Origin: an uncultured Paracoccaceae bacterium
Lineage (GTDB): Bacteria; Pseudomonadota; Alphaproteobacteria; Rhodobacterales; Rhodobacteraceae
Assembly (NCBI GenBank): GCA_947501355.1
Contig: CANMVA010000001.1
Span: 1,310,001-1,374,000 of the forward strand
Reading direction: 5' to 3'
DNA: 64,000 nt
Shown here: positions 28,661-37,896 of the stretch, in pieces
How the letters are laid out: the number at the start of each line of letters is the position of its first letter
Numbering within the stretch: the stretch's first letter is position 1
Notes under the pieces: generated by a model
What the model was told of the DNA's origin: nothing
The model's input: only the letters and a program-made list of their open reading frames with translations
The model's database searches: none
Program-made: the position numbers and the translations under genes

Positions 28661-29209
28661 TTAGGGGGCAATCCACTGCCCGTTCCAATCGGGGGTGGCG
28701 AAGCGCGCGCGGCGATGCAATTCAGGTCCAAGATGGAGCGTTTCGATCTCAATCACGTGGAGGGTGATGACCGTGAAATCTTCTTGGCTTGGTTTGGAGA
28801 TGTGGTCCTCAGGTTGCGCGATTTCGTGACCGGGGGCGGGCGTGCCACCGTAGACGCGCTGTGCATCCTTGGGGATTTGCACCCATTTTGTTTCTTCCGC
28901 GTGAGAGAGGTTCGCCCTGCAGCGCAGGCGGATCTGCAGCTTGGACTTTGCATCCCAGATATGGAGCAGTGCGTTGGGGTTCTTGGTTAATTCGCCGATC
29001 TTGGCGGAGCGGCGATCGGTGTGAATTTCGAGGGTCTTTGCCTCCGGATCGACAGCGCGCAGGACAACGGTGCGGGCTTCGGGGCCGGTATCTCCGACGG
29101 TGGCGAGGGTTGGATTGCGGGTTGCCGCGCGTCGGTCTTTGGTGCCGCGGGCGAGGCGTTGCCAGACCTGGGCGAGCGTGCTGTCCAGCCTGTGGAACGG
29201 GTCATTCAT
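28661..29209 (-). CDS. Pyridoxamine 5'-phosphate oxidase-family flavin-binding protein
   Basis: 182 aa; ARTVVLRAVDPEAKTLEIHTDRRSAKIGELTKNPNALLHIWD. Confidence 0.85.
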   Translation of the reverse strand: MNDPFHRLDSTLAQVWQRLARGTKDRRAATRNPTLATVGDTGPEARTVVLRAVDPEAKTLEIHTDRRSAKIGELTKNPNALLHIWDAKSKLQIRLRCRANLSHAEETKWVQIPKDAQRVYGGTPAPGHEIAQPEDHISKPSQEDFTVITLHVIEIETLHLGPELHRRARFATPDWNGQWIAP

Positions 29210-30257
29210 AGCCGGTCATCTCCAGATAGCCGACGCCAGCGTGCGAGCCAGTAAAGCGCAGCGGGCCCTCCCAATAGGGAAAAAGCGTGTCCATCCAGCT
29301 TTGCGGATTGGTCGGCTGTGTCGTGATATCAATGCCGCGCGCGGGGAGTTCGACCCGCCATTCCGTGGGGACCTGGCGGCCGGCAACCGCCGTTAAGGTT
29401 AACGGTGTTAAGGTTAATGCGCCGTCGCCGTAAGGCGTGGGGGTACCGTCTGCGTCAATGTAGGTGGCGGATGTGAACACCCCCGTCGCACCGCGCAAGC
29501 CGAAGCCCATGAGTTTTGCCCCATCGTTGAAATGGAGCGAGAACCAGTCCCAGCCGGTTTGATCCGCGGCCAAGGGTTGGGAGGACCATTCACGGTCGAG
29601 CCATGCCTTGCCGGTGACGGGGACCGGGCCATCCGGGAGGGTCAGCTCGCCTGACACCTCATAGAAGGGTTGCGAGTAGTAGTAGCTGGCTTGCCCGGAC
29701 GCGGATTTGACTGAATAGCCGCGGTCGCCCTGAAAGACGAGGGGGCCAGTGGCGGTCAGGTCGAGGGTATAGGCGGCCTCCATCCCGCGGGCGGTTATGG
29801 TTAACGCATCGAGTTGGTCGTCAGTGGCGGCGGTACTGGTCATGGACCAGTCGTCGATCCAGGCCTCGAACGGGTCTGCGACGACACCGGCCTGGCCGAT
29901 GCTGCCGCGTGCGAGGCGTTCGGCGACGAAATGCCGGTCGGGCGTGGTGATGCCCGCGTGGCCCATCCAAAGCTGGGACGTGTCCCAGCCCGCGCTGGAT
30001 TCGGGCGCAAGGGCTGAGCGGAAAAGGGTCCATTGCACGCCGTAGTCGCGGCCGTCTTCCCCTTCGAGAACAGCCGTCAGATACCACCATTCGATGCGGT
30101 AGTCGGGATGGGCGCCGTGGTCGTTAGGGAAGGTTAATTCGGTACCCCGTTGTGGGATCGCAAAGCCTTCAGCATCTGTGCCGAGGCCCGCGAAACCCTG
30201 AGCGAAAAGCGCGGTCGCCCAGAGCCAAAAGAGAAATGCGAGGGCTCTAACGCTCAT
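29202..30257 (-). CDS. Lipocalin-like AttH/CrtC-family protein
   Basis: PNDHGAHPDYRIEWWYLTAVLEGEDGRDYGVQWTLFRSAL and WLDREWSSQPLAADQTGWDWFSLHF. Confidence 0.85.
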   Translation of the reverse strand: MSVRALAFLFWLWATALFAQGFAGLGTDAEGFAIPQRGTELTFPNDHGAHPDYRIEWWYLTAVLEGEDGRDYGVQWTLFRSALAPESSAGWDTSQLWMGHAGITTPDRHFVAERLARGSIGQAGVVADPFEAWIDDWSMTSTAATDDQLDALTITARGMEAAYTLDLTATGPLVFQGDRGYSVKSASGQASYYYSQPFYEVSGELTLPDGPVPVTGKAWLDREWSSQPLAADQTGWDWFSLHFNDGAKLMGFGLRGATGVFTSATYIDADGTPTPYGDGALTLTPLTLTAVAGRQVPTEWRVELPARGIDITTQPTNPQSWMDTLFPYWEGPLRFTGSHAGVGYLEMTGYE

Positions 30258-32637
30258 GGGCGAACACCTTGATGAGATCAGCGGCGGGGCGGGTCGCCAG
30301 ACGTCGGGCTGGCCATGCGGCAGAGAGGGCCGCGGCGATAAGGGCGGCGATAAAGAGGCCGATCCAGTCGCGGGGGAAAAGCGTCATCGGGAGGCGCCAG
30401 CCGAAGGCCTCGACATTGACGATAGCCAGCAAGACCCATGCGAGCGCGAGGCCCACTGGGAGCGCGATCAGGGCGGTGAGCGCCGCGAGGATAACAGCAC
30501 GGAGCAGCTCGAGACGGGCGAGTTTGGCGCGGGTCAAGCCCATCGCCCAGACAGGGGCAAGCTGGGGCAGGCGCATGGTCGATAAGGTTAACAGGCTGGT
30601 CAAAAGGGCAAGAGCCGCGACGCCAAGTGTTAACGCATTCAGGGCGCCTGTGACCGTGAATGTCCGCTCGAACACATCAAGGGAGAAGGCTTTGATGGCG
30701 GCTTGATCGCGGATATTTCGGGCGGGCAGGCCAGCGCTTGTAAGCAGATCTGTGACCTCGTTGACGCGGGCTTCAGGAAGGCGAAGGGCGAAGTTGAGAC
30801 CTTGGACAGGCGCGCCTTGAGCGCGAAGTTGGGCGAGGGACAGGATCGCCTCGCCGCGCGGATTTCCGTAGTCGGAATAGACACCAAGCACGGTAAATTC
30901 TGCGCGTCCGAGGGTGACGGGATCGCCGGGGGCGAGGTTTTCCCGCAGGCTGAGTTGCTCGTTGATGAGCGCGCCTTCGCCTGCAGCAAGCAGGTCCCAG
31001 ACGTCGGGATCGGCGGCAATAAGGGGCCAGTTTTCGCGGTATGTGACGTCGTCGATGATGCCGTAAATCTGGCCGGGCGCGCTTTCGATTGATGCCTCGA
31101 TATAGCGGATTGGCAGGATTGCATCGACCTGACCGTCCAACAGGTTTGCCAGGTCCGCGGCCTCGGTTTCGTCGCGCGCTGTGACATAGAGTTGCGCGGC
31201 TAGTCGCTGGTCGAGCCAGCCGGTGAAGGTCACGCGAAAGGAGCTGACCATCGTGCCGACGCCGATATTTGCGGCCATCGCCAGCAGAAGCGCCATAAGG
31301 GCGAGTGACAGCCCGGGGACCTGTTGACGGGTGTCCGCGAGGGTCCAGTCGGAGAGGGCTGTGCGGCTGAATTTGGAGGCGAGATTGAGAGCGAAATGGA
31401 GGAAAAGCGGGAGCGTGAGGGCGGCCCCGACCAGCAGGCAACCGAGGAGGATAAAGCCGGTCGTGAGGCCAGAGCCGTAGATTGCGAGGAGGGTGGCGAG
31501 GGCGATTAAACCAGCCCCGCCAAGGGCTTGGCGCTTGAGCGACTTGAGTGATGCGATGGCCCATGCGCGGGGTTGCGCAGGCGCAAGGATCGGCAGATGC
31601 GCTGTCCGCCACAGGCTTTGCGCGCCCGCGACTGCTGTGCCCAGAAGGGCGATGGCGAGGCCAGACAGCCACCACGCGGGGTTGAGCGTCAGCGCGCCAG
31701 AGACCTGGGCGCCGTAGAGGCCGCGCAGGGTCGCGGCGACATCCGGCAGCAGCGCTGCGGCGACCAAATAGCCAAGCGCCACACCCAACGTGCCTGCGAT
31801 CAGGGCGAGGGCGAAAAGCTCGGTTGCCAGAAGCCCGAGCAGTGTCGATTTGCGCAAGCCCAGGGCGCGTAACGTGCGAAACAGGGGGCGGCGTTGCTCG
31901 AACGCGAGGCCGATGGCGGCATGGACGATGAAGAGGCCAACGCCGAAAGACAGCAGGCCAAAAGCGGTCAGATTCAGGTGGAAGCTGTCGGTGAGCCGGG
32001 CGATGTCATTGCCCTCTTCCGGCGCGACGAGCAGCAGATCGGGGGCCACATCCGAGAGAGGTGGCAGGTTGATCGGTTGCTCGGGCGCGAGGATCAACCG
32101 CGCGAAGCTGTCGGTCTGCAGCAAATCGGCGGCGGTGCTGAGATCGGCGATGATAATGCCGGGGGTCAACGTCTCGGTGGTGCGCACGGGGGGCAGCGTT
32201 GAGGGGATTTGCGCGGCGGTATCGGGATGAGCAAAAAACAGGCCATTGCGCACGAAACTTTGCAGGTCACCATCGCCCGACAGATCAACGGGCGCGCTTT
32301 GGGGCGGCGTCGTCAGCGGGTCAATTCCGATCAGGCGCACGCGGCTGCCGTTAAGGTTAATGAAGCCGTCCATAACGGGGGAAACCAGCCAGCCCGCGCG
32401 CCGGATCGCGATGTAGTCGGCCAGCGGAATCGTTCCCGTGCGCGGCTCCAGCCGTTGGAGCTCGTCCTGGCCAAGGATGCCTGCCGCGCGGTCATAGCTT
32501 GCGCGCGCCTCTGCATTGATCGCTTGCACGCCGGACCAGAGCGCGGTGGCAAGCGCAAGGCCGAGCAAAAGGCTGACCAGTTGGATCGGATGTTTGCGCC
32601 AATGCGAGATCAGGGCGCTGAACGCAGCGCGCTTCAT
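30247..32637 (-). CDS. FtsX-like ABC transporter permease (Att/Lol-type)
   Basis: 796 aa with two sets of hydrophobic segments; adjacent ATPase and AttH-like protein. Confidence 0.87.
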   Translation of the reverse strand: MKRAAFSALISHWRKHPIQLVSLLLGLALATALWSGVQAINAEARASYDRAAGILGQDELQRLEPRTGTIPLADYIAIRRAGWLVSPVMDGFINLNGSRVRLIGIDPLTTPPQSAPVDLSGDGDLQSFVRNGLFFAHPDTAAQIPSTLPPVRTTETLTPGIIIADLSTAADLLQTDSFARLILAPEQPINLPPLSDVAPDLLLVAPEEGNDIARLTDSFHLNLTAFGLLSFGVGLFIVHAAIGLAFEQRRPLFRTLRALGLRKSTLLGLLATELFALALIAGTLGVALGYLVAAALLPDVAATLRGLYGAQVSGALTLNPAWWLSGLAIALLGTAVAGAQSLWRTAHLPILAPAQPRAWAIASLKSLKRQALGGAGLIALATLLAIYGSGLTTGFILLGCLLVGAALTLPLFLHFALNLASKFSRTALSDWTLADTRQQVPGLSLALMALLLAMAANIGVGTMVSSFRVTFTGWLDQRLAAQLYVTARDETEAADLANLLDGQVDAILPIRYIEASIESAPGQIYGIIDDVTYRENWPLIAADPDVWDLLAAGEGALINEQLSLRENLAPGDPVTLGRAEFTVLGVYSDYGNPRGEAILSLAQLRAQGAPVQGLNFALRLPEARVNEVTDLLTSAGLPARNIRDQAAIKAFSLDVFERTFTVTGALNALTLGVAALALLTSLLTLSTMRLPQLAPVWAMGLTRAKLARLELLRAVILAALTALIALPVGLALAWVLLAIVNVEAFGWRLPMTLFPRDWIGLFIAALIAAALSAAWPARRLATRPAADLIKVFAHER

Positions 32638-33290
32638 GGGCTGACCTGACCGTGAGACAGATGCAGGCGGCGATCGAGTTTTTTGGCCTGGCGCAGGGAA
32701 TGGGTGACCATCAGCAGCGCAGCACCCGTGTCACGAACCCCGCTCATCAGCAGATCAAGGACGGTGTCAGAGCTGTCTTCATCAAGGTTACCGGTGGGCT
32801 CATCCGCCAGCACCAGTTTCGGGCGTGCCGCCAGGGTCCGCGCAATGGCGACGCGCTGTTGCTGACCGCCGGACAGCTGTTCTGGGTAGCGCGTCAGATG
32901 ATCGGCAAGTCCCAGATGGTGCGCCAATTCCGAGCACCACTCACCATCAGCGCGTCCTGCCAGACGGGCGTGAAAAGCGATATTAGCGGCGACGTCCAGA
33001 GAGGGGATCAGGTTGAATTGCTGGAAGATTACCCCAATCTCACCCCGACGCAGATCGGCGCGGGCGGCATCATCCATCTGCGTCAGATCGTGGTTTTGAA
33101 ACCGGATGGCCCCGCTATCGGGCGCGTCCAGACCGGCCACTAAGGTTAACAAGGTGCTCTTGCCCGACCCACTTTCACCAGTCAGCGCAAGGCTCTTACC
33201 CGCCTCAAGTGACAGGGACACGTCGCGCAAAACGGTCTGCACAGCGTCCTCGGACGGATAAGTTTTGGTTAGATTTTCGACCTGTAACAC
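32634..33290 (-). CDS. ABC transporter ATP-binding protein (LolD/AttE-like)
   Basis: GESGSGKSTLL, LSGGQQQRVAIARTL, LVLADEPTGNLD. Confidence 0.93.
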   Translation of the reverse strand: MLQVENLTKTYPSEDAVQTVLRDVSLSLEAGKSLALTGESGSGKSTLLTLVAGLDAPDSGAIRFQNHDLTQMDDAARADLRRGEIGVIFQQFNLIPSLDVAANIAFHARLAGRADGEWCSELAHHLGLADHLTRYPEQLSGGQQQRVAIARTLAARPKLVLADEPTGNLDEDSSDTVLDLLMSGVRDTGAALLMVTHSLRQAKKLDRRLHLSHGQVSP

Positions 33291-33352
33291 GGCTTTTCGC
33301 GCCCTTTTTACCCTGTGCCACCATTTAGGCCGGGTTGAGGCGGGGTGAAGCC

Positions 33353-34480
33353 CTAGTCTTCTTTTGTGTCCAAATACTCAACTGGCAAGACAGGGGCAGC
33401 GCGCGTCAGGGTCAGTTCAGCGTCGGAGAACTGCCACGGGCCGCGCACACCTGGGACGCCGTCTGGAGAGATCTTCAGGCCGCGATGCTGCACCTGCGGA
33501 TCGTGAAACACCTGCGCAATGTCATTGATTGGACCGGCGGGGACTGTGGCGGCGTCGCATGCCGCCAGAAGTTTGGCCGCTGGCCATTTGCGGGTCTCCG
33601 CTTCAAGCGCCTCGGTCAGGGCATCGCGGTTCTCCACGCGCAACTGATTGCTGAGAAACCGCGCATCCTCGGCCAGCTCCGAGCGTCCCAGCAGTGCGCA
33701 AAAGCGCTGAAATTGCCCATCATTGCCCACGGCAGCGATGATATGACCGTCGGCGGTCGGCAAGACCTGATAGGGCGCGATGTTGGGGTGCGCGTTGCCT
33801 TTGCGTGCCGGAGCCGCCCCTGTCGCCAGATAATTCATCGCCTGATTGGCGAGCAGGGCTGTCGCGCAATCCATCAGCGCCATGTCGATATGCTGACCCT
33901 TGCCGGTCCGGTGGCGTTGCTCGAGAGCGGCGAGAATGCCGGTCGTGGCGTAAAGCCCCGTGACAATATCGGTGACGGCGACGCCAACCTTCTGGGGCTG
34001 TTGATCGGGCTCCCCGGTGATCGACATCAGGCCGGAAAGGCCTTGGATCATGAAGTCATAGCCCGCGCGGTCGGCATAGGGGCCGTCCTGACCGAACCCG
34101 GTGATCGAGCAGTAGATCAGGCGCGGATTCAGGGCGCTGAGCGAGGCATAATCGAGGCCATATTTGGCAAGGCCGCCGACTTTGAAATTCTCGATCAGAA
34201 TATCGGCATCTTCGACGAGATCGCGCAACTGGGCCTGGCCTTCCGTGGTCGAAAAGTCGATGACAAGGGAGGTCTTGCCGCGGTTACAGGCGTAGAAATA
34301 AGCCGCACTTTTATCGCCATCGCGCTCGATGAAAGGAGGACCCCAGCGGCGGGTATCGTCTCCGGCGGGGGCTTCGATCTTGAGGACCTCGGCCCCCAGA
34401 TCAGCCAGTGCCTGACCCGCCCAGGGACCGGCCAGAATACGGGCAATTTCGATGACTTTGAGACCAGCGAGAGGGGACAT
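33353..34480 (-). CDS. CaiB/BaiF family (class III) CoA-transferase
   Basis: Start taken at MSPLAGLKVIEIARILAGPWAGQALADLGAEVLKIE; KTSLVIDFSTTEGQ; ORF extension upstream judged untranslated. Confidence 0.92.
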   Translation of the reverse strand: MSPLAGLKVIEIARILAGPWAGQALADLGAEVLKIEAPAGDDTRRWGPPFIERDGDKSAAYFYACNRGKTSLVIDFSTTEGQAQLRDLVEDADILIENFKVGGLAKYGLDYASLSALNPRLIYCSITGFGQDGPYADRAGYDFMIQGLSGLMSITGEPDQQPQKVGVAVTDIVTGLYATTGILAALEQRHRTGKGQHIDMALMDCATALLANQAMNYLATGAAPARKGNAHPNIAPYQVLPTADGHIIAAVGNDGQFQRFCALLGRSELAEDARFLSNQLRVENRDALTEALEAETRKWPAAKLLAACDAATVPAGPINDIAQVFHDPQVQHRGLKISPDGVPGVRGPWQFSDAELTLTRAAPVLPVEYLDTKED

Positions 34481-34723
34481 AGGCGTGCCTTTCCTGTGAT
34501 GGGCTGACCTGATCACAGGGGCGCTGGCAAGGGAAGGTGCAAAAAAGGACCGTTTGGTTGGCGGTACGGACGCGGGACAGGTCCGGTTTTCTGCGGTGCA
34601 GAAGGTGTAGAACGCTGTCTTCCTAGGGGTCGATTTGGCGGAACGATGTTCTGTTTCGCTCGTTTGCACCCCATAGAAAGATGTGGTGAAAGGCGACCCT
34701 GTTGCCCGTTTAGGAGACATCTG

Positions 34724-35776
34724 ATGTTTGCCGATCTCAACCTTGGAGACATGACCCCGCTGACCGCCTCGATCCTGTTGGGCGCGGTGTTGGGACTGCT
34801 GTTTGGCGTGCTTGGACAACGCTCGCGCTTTTGTATCCGGCGCGGTCTTGTATCGGAAAGCTCGGATCGCCGTCAGGCCTTTGGTACATGGATCATGGCG
34901 CTTGCGACAGCTCTTTTGGGAACCCAGGCGGCTGTGGCTGCCGGGCTGATTTCCTTTGCGGATCATCGGTTTATGGCTGATGCGCTGCCTTTGGCCTCTA
35001 TCGCGCTGGGCGGGCTGGTCTTTGGCGCGGGCATGGTGCTGACGCGGGGCTGCATCTCGCGCCAGACAGTGCTTTTGGGCACGGGCAACACCCGTTCGCT
35101 AATCGTGATTGCGGCCTTTGCGTTGATTGCCCATGCGACGCTGAAAGGCGTCCTGGCGCCTGTGCGCACCGGCGTTGGATCGCTGACGGTGGACCTTGGA
35201 ATCACGTCTTTCGCAGGGCTTCCGGGCGGTGTCGCGCTTTGGACGGCTGTTCTGGCGATTGTCGCCTTGGTGGTCGCTGTACGCTCTGGCGCGGGCTGGC
35301 AGCAGCTGGCTTTGGGCGGTGCGATTGGCCTGCTCATCCCGGCAGGCTGGGTTGGCACGGGCTACGTGCTTTTTGATGATTTCGACCCGATCGCGATGCA
35401 ATCGCTGTCTTTCACGCTGCCTTGGGCCGATACGCTGTTCTGGACCATCGCAAGCAGCGCCATTCCGGCAGGCTTCGGCGTCGGTCTGACGGGGGGTGTG
35501 GTCGGCGGCAGCCTTATCGCGGCATTGATCGCGCGGGAGTTTGCGTGGCAGGGCTTTGAGACCCCGCGCCAGACCGGGCGCTATCTGCTGGGTGCCTCGC
35601 TGATGGGCTTTGGCGGCGTTCTGGCGGGCGGCTGCACCGTGGGCGCGGGCCTGTCTGGCACGGCAACGCTGAGCTTTGCGGCCACGCTGGTGCTGATCTT
35701 CGTGATAGTCGGTGCCTTGCTGACCGACCGCTTGCTGACCGGTGCGCGGGGCGGCGTTGCAGTGCCTGCCGAGTAA
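34724..35776 (+). CDS. YeeE/YedE-family (thiosulfate/sulfur) transporter
   Basis: GQRSRFCIRRGLVSESSDRR, GAGMVLTRGCISRQTVLLGTGNTRSL, GGVLAGGCTVGAGLSGTATLS. Confidence 0.88.
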   Translation: MFADLNLGDMTPLTASILLGAVLGLLFGVLGQRSRFCIRRGLVSESSDRRQAFGTWIMALATALLGTQAAVAAGLISFADHRFMADALPLASIALGGLVFGAGMVLTRGCISRQTVLLGTGNTRSLIVIAAFALIAHATLKGVLAPVRTGVGSLTVDLGITSFAGLPGGVALWTAVLAIVALVVAVRSGAGWQQLALGGAIGLLIPAGWVGTGYVLFDDFDPIAMQSLSFTLPWADTLFWTIASSAIPAGFGVGLTGGVVGGSLIAALIAREFAWQGFETPRQTGRYLLGASLMGFGGVLAGGCTVGAGLSGTATLSFAATLVLIFVIVGALLTDRLLTGARGGVAVPAE

Positions 35777-35839
35777 GCCTTTTCATTGACTTGATCCCGC
35801 AATTCGCATCTTATTCAAGAAATTGAATGGGAGAGAAAG

Positions 35840-36790
35840 ATGCGTAGTTTTCTAGGCGCTATTGCGCTTTGCTGGGTTGGGGCGACGGGCTTTGCAAGCG
35901 AGGATATCGCGGATCAATATCCCGGCTCTTTGCTCTATCAGAAGCCTGTGGAAGTCATCCCGCATGTATTCTCGGCCATCGGGGCCACGGCCCCGCCGAC
36001 CTATGAAAACTCGGGCCATAACAACAATCTGTCCTTCATTGTCACGGGCGAGGGTGTCGTCGTCGTCAATGGCAGCGCGGCTTACGGGCTGGCGCAGGCC
36101 CTGCATGACGAGATCAAGGTGATCACCGATCAGCACGTGGTGCTTGTCATCAACGAGAACGGGCAGGGCCATGCCATGCTGGGCAACAACTACTGGGCCG
36201 AGCAAGGCGTGCCGATTGTCGCCCATGTGGACGCGGCGACGGAGTTTGCTGAATACGGACCGCAGATCCTTGAGAACATGAAGCGCTATAATCGCGACAA
36301 GGCCGAAGGGACCGACCTGCAGGGGCCGACCGAGACGTTCGAGGATGTCTACACGGTCGAGCTGGGCGATTTCGTCATCGAAGCGCGCTATCTTGGGCCG
36401 GCCCATTCGCCGGGGGATATCGTCGTCTGGTTGCCCCGCCAAAGCATGGTGATCGCAGGCGATGTGGCGTTTCACGAACGAATGCTGCCCATCTTTGAGC
36501 ATACCTATACCGCCGATTGGATTGACACATGGGACAGCGCGTTTGAGCCGCTGGGGGCCACCTATGTGATACCCGGACATGGGCACCCGACCAACATGGA
36601 TCAGGTGCGCCGCTATACGAAGGATTACCTTGTCTATCTGCGCGAGAAGGTTGGAGCGCATCTTGAGGCAGGCGGCGGGTTGGAAGACGCCTATTACGTC
36701 GATCAGACTCCTTACACCCATCTCGACACGTTTGAAGAACTGGCCACAAAGAACGCCGGTCGGGTCTATGAGCAGATGGAGTTCGAGTAG
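35840..36790 (+). CDS. Periplasmic MBL-fold metallo-hydrolase (SoxH-like)
   Basis: Signal peptide; variant MBL metal motifs (NENGQGHAMLGN), GPAHSPGDIVVWLP, VIPGHGHPT; next to sox genes. Confidence 0.8.
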   Translation: MRSFLGAIALCWVGATGFASEDIADQYPGSLLYQKPVEVIPHVFSAIGATAPPTYENSGHNNNLSFIVTGEGVVVVNGSAAYGLAQALHDEIKVITDQHVVLVINENGQGHAMLGNNYWAEQGVPIVAHVDAATEFAEYGPQILENMKRYNRDKAEGTDLQGPTETFEDVYTVELGDFVIEARYLGPAHSPGDIVVWLPRQSMVIAGDVAFHERMLPIFEHTYTADWIDTWDSAFEPLGATYVIPGHGHPTNMDQVRRYTKDYLVYLREKVGAHLEAGGGLEDAYYVDQTPYTHLDTFEELATKNAGRVYEQMEFE

Positions 36791-36797
36791 GCGCGGG

Positions 36798-36843
36798 CAG
36801 ACTTTTGAGAAAAGTCTGGGCAAAAGTTTTGTGAAAACTTTTG
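36798..36843. terminator. Two tandem perfect hairpins with 3-nt loops between convergent genes
   Basis: CAGACTTTT-GAG-AAAAGTCTG (36798-36818) and CAAAAGTTTT-GTG-AAAACTTTTG (36821-36843). Confidence 0.65.
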
Positions 36844-36853
36844 GGCGGGGCGG

Positions 36854-37279
36854 CTACTCGATGGCCTCTTGAACAATGGTATCGAGCAGCGCTTGGACCT
36901 CTTGCATCGGGCCGTCGGGATAGTGGCGATAGCCGATCTCAACCGCGCCGTCCTTATCGGTGACAAAGATCCCGTAAGGACAATGAGCGATATTGGCGGG
37001 GTCGGCCTCCATCACTTTGCGCGACAGTGTTGCTGAGCAGAACAGGAAGATGTCTGCCGCAGTGAAAAGCTGCACATCGCTGCCCACATCTGCGCCGGTT
37101 CGGTTCAGCATGTCTCCGGTATGGGAGACGTAGTCAATCACCAGACCTTGCCCCACGATGGCGCTTTCCACGGCGAAGGTGGCGTCCTCGAAACTGCCCT
37201 CGAACGGGTAGGTCGTCAGGCCATCGGCAAGGGCGGGGGCGGCGGCCAGGCAAAAGGCGGCGGCGAGATAGTTTTTCAT
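36854..37279 (-). CDS. DUF302 domain periplasmic protein
   Basis: 141 aa, signal peptide, FAVESAIVGQGLVIDYVSHTGDML, FCSATLSRKVMEADPANIAHCPYGIFV. Confidence 0.85.
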   Translation of the reverse strand: MKNYLAAAFCLAAAPALADGLTTYPFEGSFEDATFAVESAIVGQGLVIDYVSHTGDMLNRTGADVGSDVQLFTAADIFLFCSATLSRKVMEADPANIAHCPYGIFVTDKDGAVEIGYRHYPDGPMQEVQALLDTIVQEAIE

Positions 37280-37327
37280 GGGTCATCCTCCTGAGTTGCA
37301 CCTTGGCGGTTGCGGGCGGATGGGACC

Positions 37328-37341
37328 TTGACGCAGGTCAA
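37328..37341. promoter_or_regulatory. Candidate FNR/Dnr-type site TTGACGCAGGTCAA
   Basis: Perfect TTGAC-N4-GTCAA dyad between divergent DUF302 and universal stress protein genes. Confidence 0.6.
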
Positions 37342-37402
37342 GTCGCCGCGCGGGCTTTGGCGCTACCTTAGGTGCCACATTTCACATGAGGGAGGAGAGA
37401 CG

Positions 37403-37849
37403 ATGTTTGGAAAGATAGTCATCGGGCTGGATGGGTCGGAACAGTCAGAGCGCGCCTTGCGGTTGGCGTGTGATCTGGCGGGCAAATACAGCTCGGAACT
37501 GCATCTGGTGCACACGCCCCAGCCGCACACCGTTGCCTTCGCGATGGGGGCCGTGGCGGGGTATCACATGGCCACGACCATGCCATCGCCCGATGAGGTC
37601 AAGGAGGCGGCAGAGAAGATATTCGACGGCGCGCGGGCAATCGCAAAGGAGATGGGGCAAAGCGTGACCGAAACCCATATGGAGATGGGCGATCCAGGCG
37701 ATCATATCATCGCCACCGCGAAAGAGACCGGGGCCGATCTGATCGTGACCGGGCGGCGGGGGCTTGGCTCTGTGGGGTCTCTGTTGCAAGGCAGCACAAC
37801 GCAGCGGGTGAACCATCTGGCGGAATGTGCGTGCCTGTCCGTGATCTAG
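37403..37849 (+). CDS. Universal stress protein family
   Basis: KIVIGLDGSEQSERALRLACDLA; GADLIVTGRRGLGSVGSLLQGSTTQRVNHLAECACLSV. Confidence 0.93.
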   Translation: MFGKIVIGLDGSEQSERALRLACDLAGKYSSELHLVHTPQPHTVAFAMGAVAGYHMATTMPSPDEVKEAAEKIFDGARAIAKEMGQSVTETHMEMGDPGDHIIATAKETGADLIVTGRRGLGSVGSLLQGSTTQRVNHLAECACLSVI

Positions 37850-37852
37850 CGA

Positions 37853-37891
37853 CGGGGCGCGCGTTCGCATCGCGCCCCGCCTTTTGCTTTT
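37853..37891 (+). terminator. Intrinsic terminator after usp
   Basis: CGGGGCGCG-N9-CGCGCCCCG stem followed by ccTTTTGCTTTT. Confidence 0.75.
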
Positions 37892-37896
37892 AGCCT

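Noticed and set aside
33335-34507. 390-aa plus-strand ORF
   Set aside because: Antisense to the CaiB-family CoA-transferase gene.
34481-34966. N-terminal extension of the CaiB ORF and upstream start (34646) of the YedE ORF
   Set aside because: The extensions overlap each other and lack family similarity; starts at 34480 (-) and 34724 (+) fit the families.
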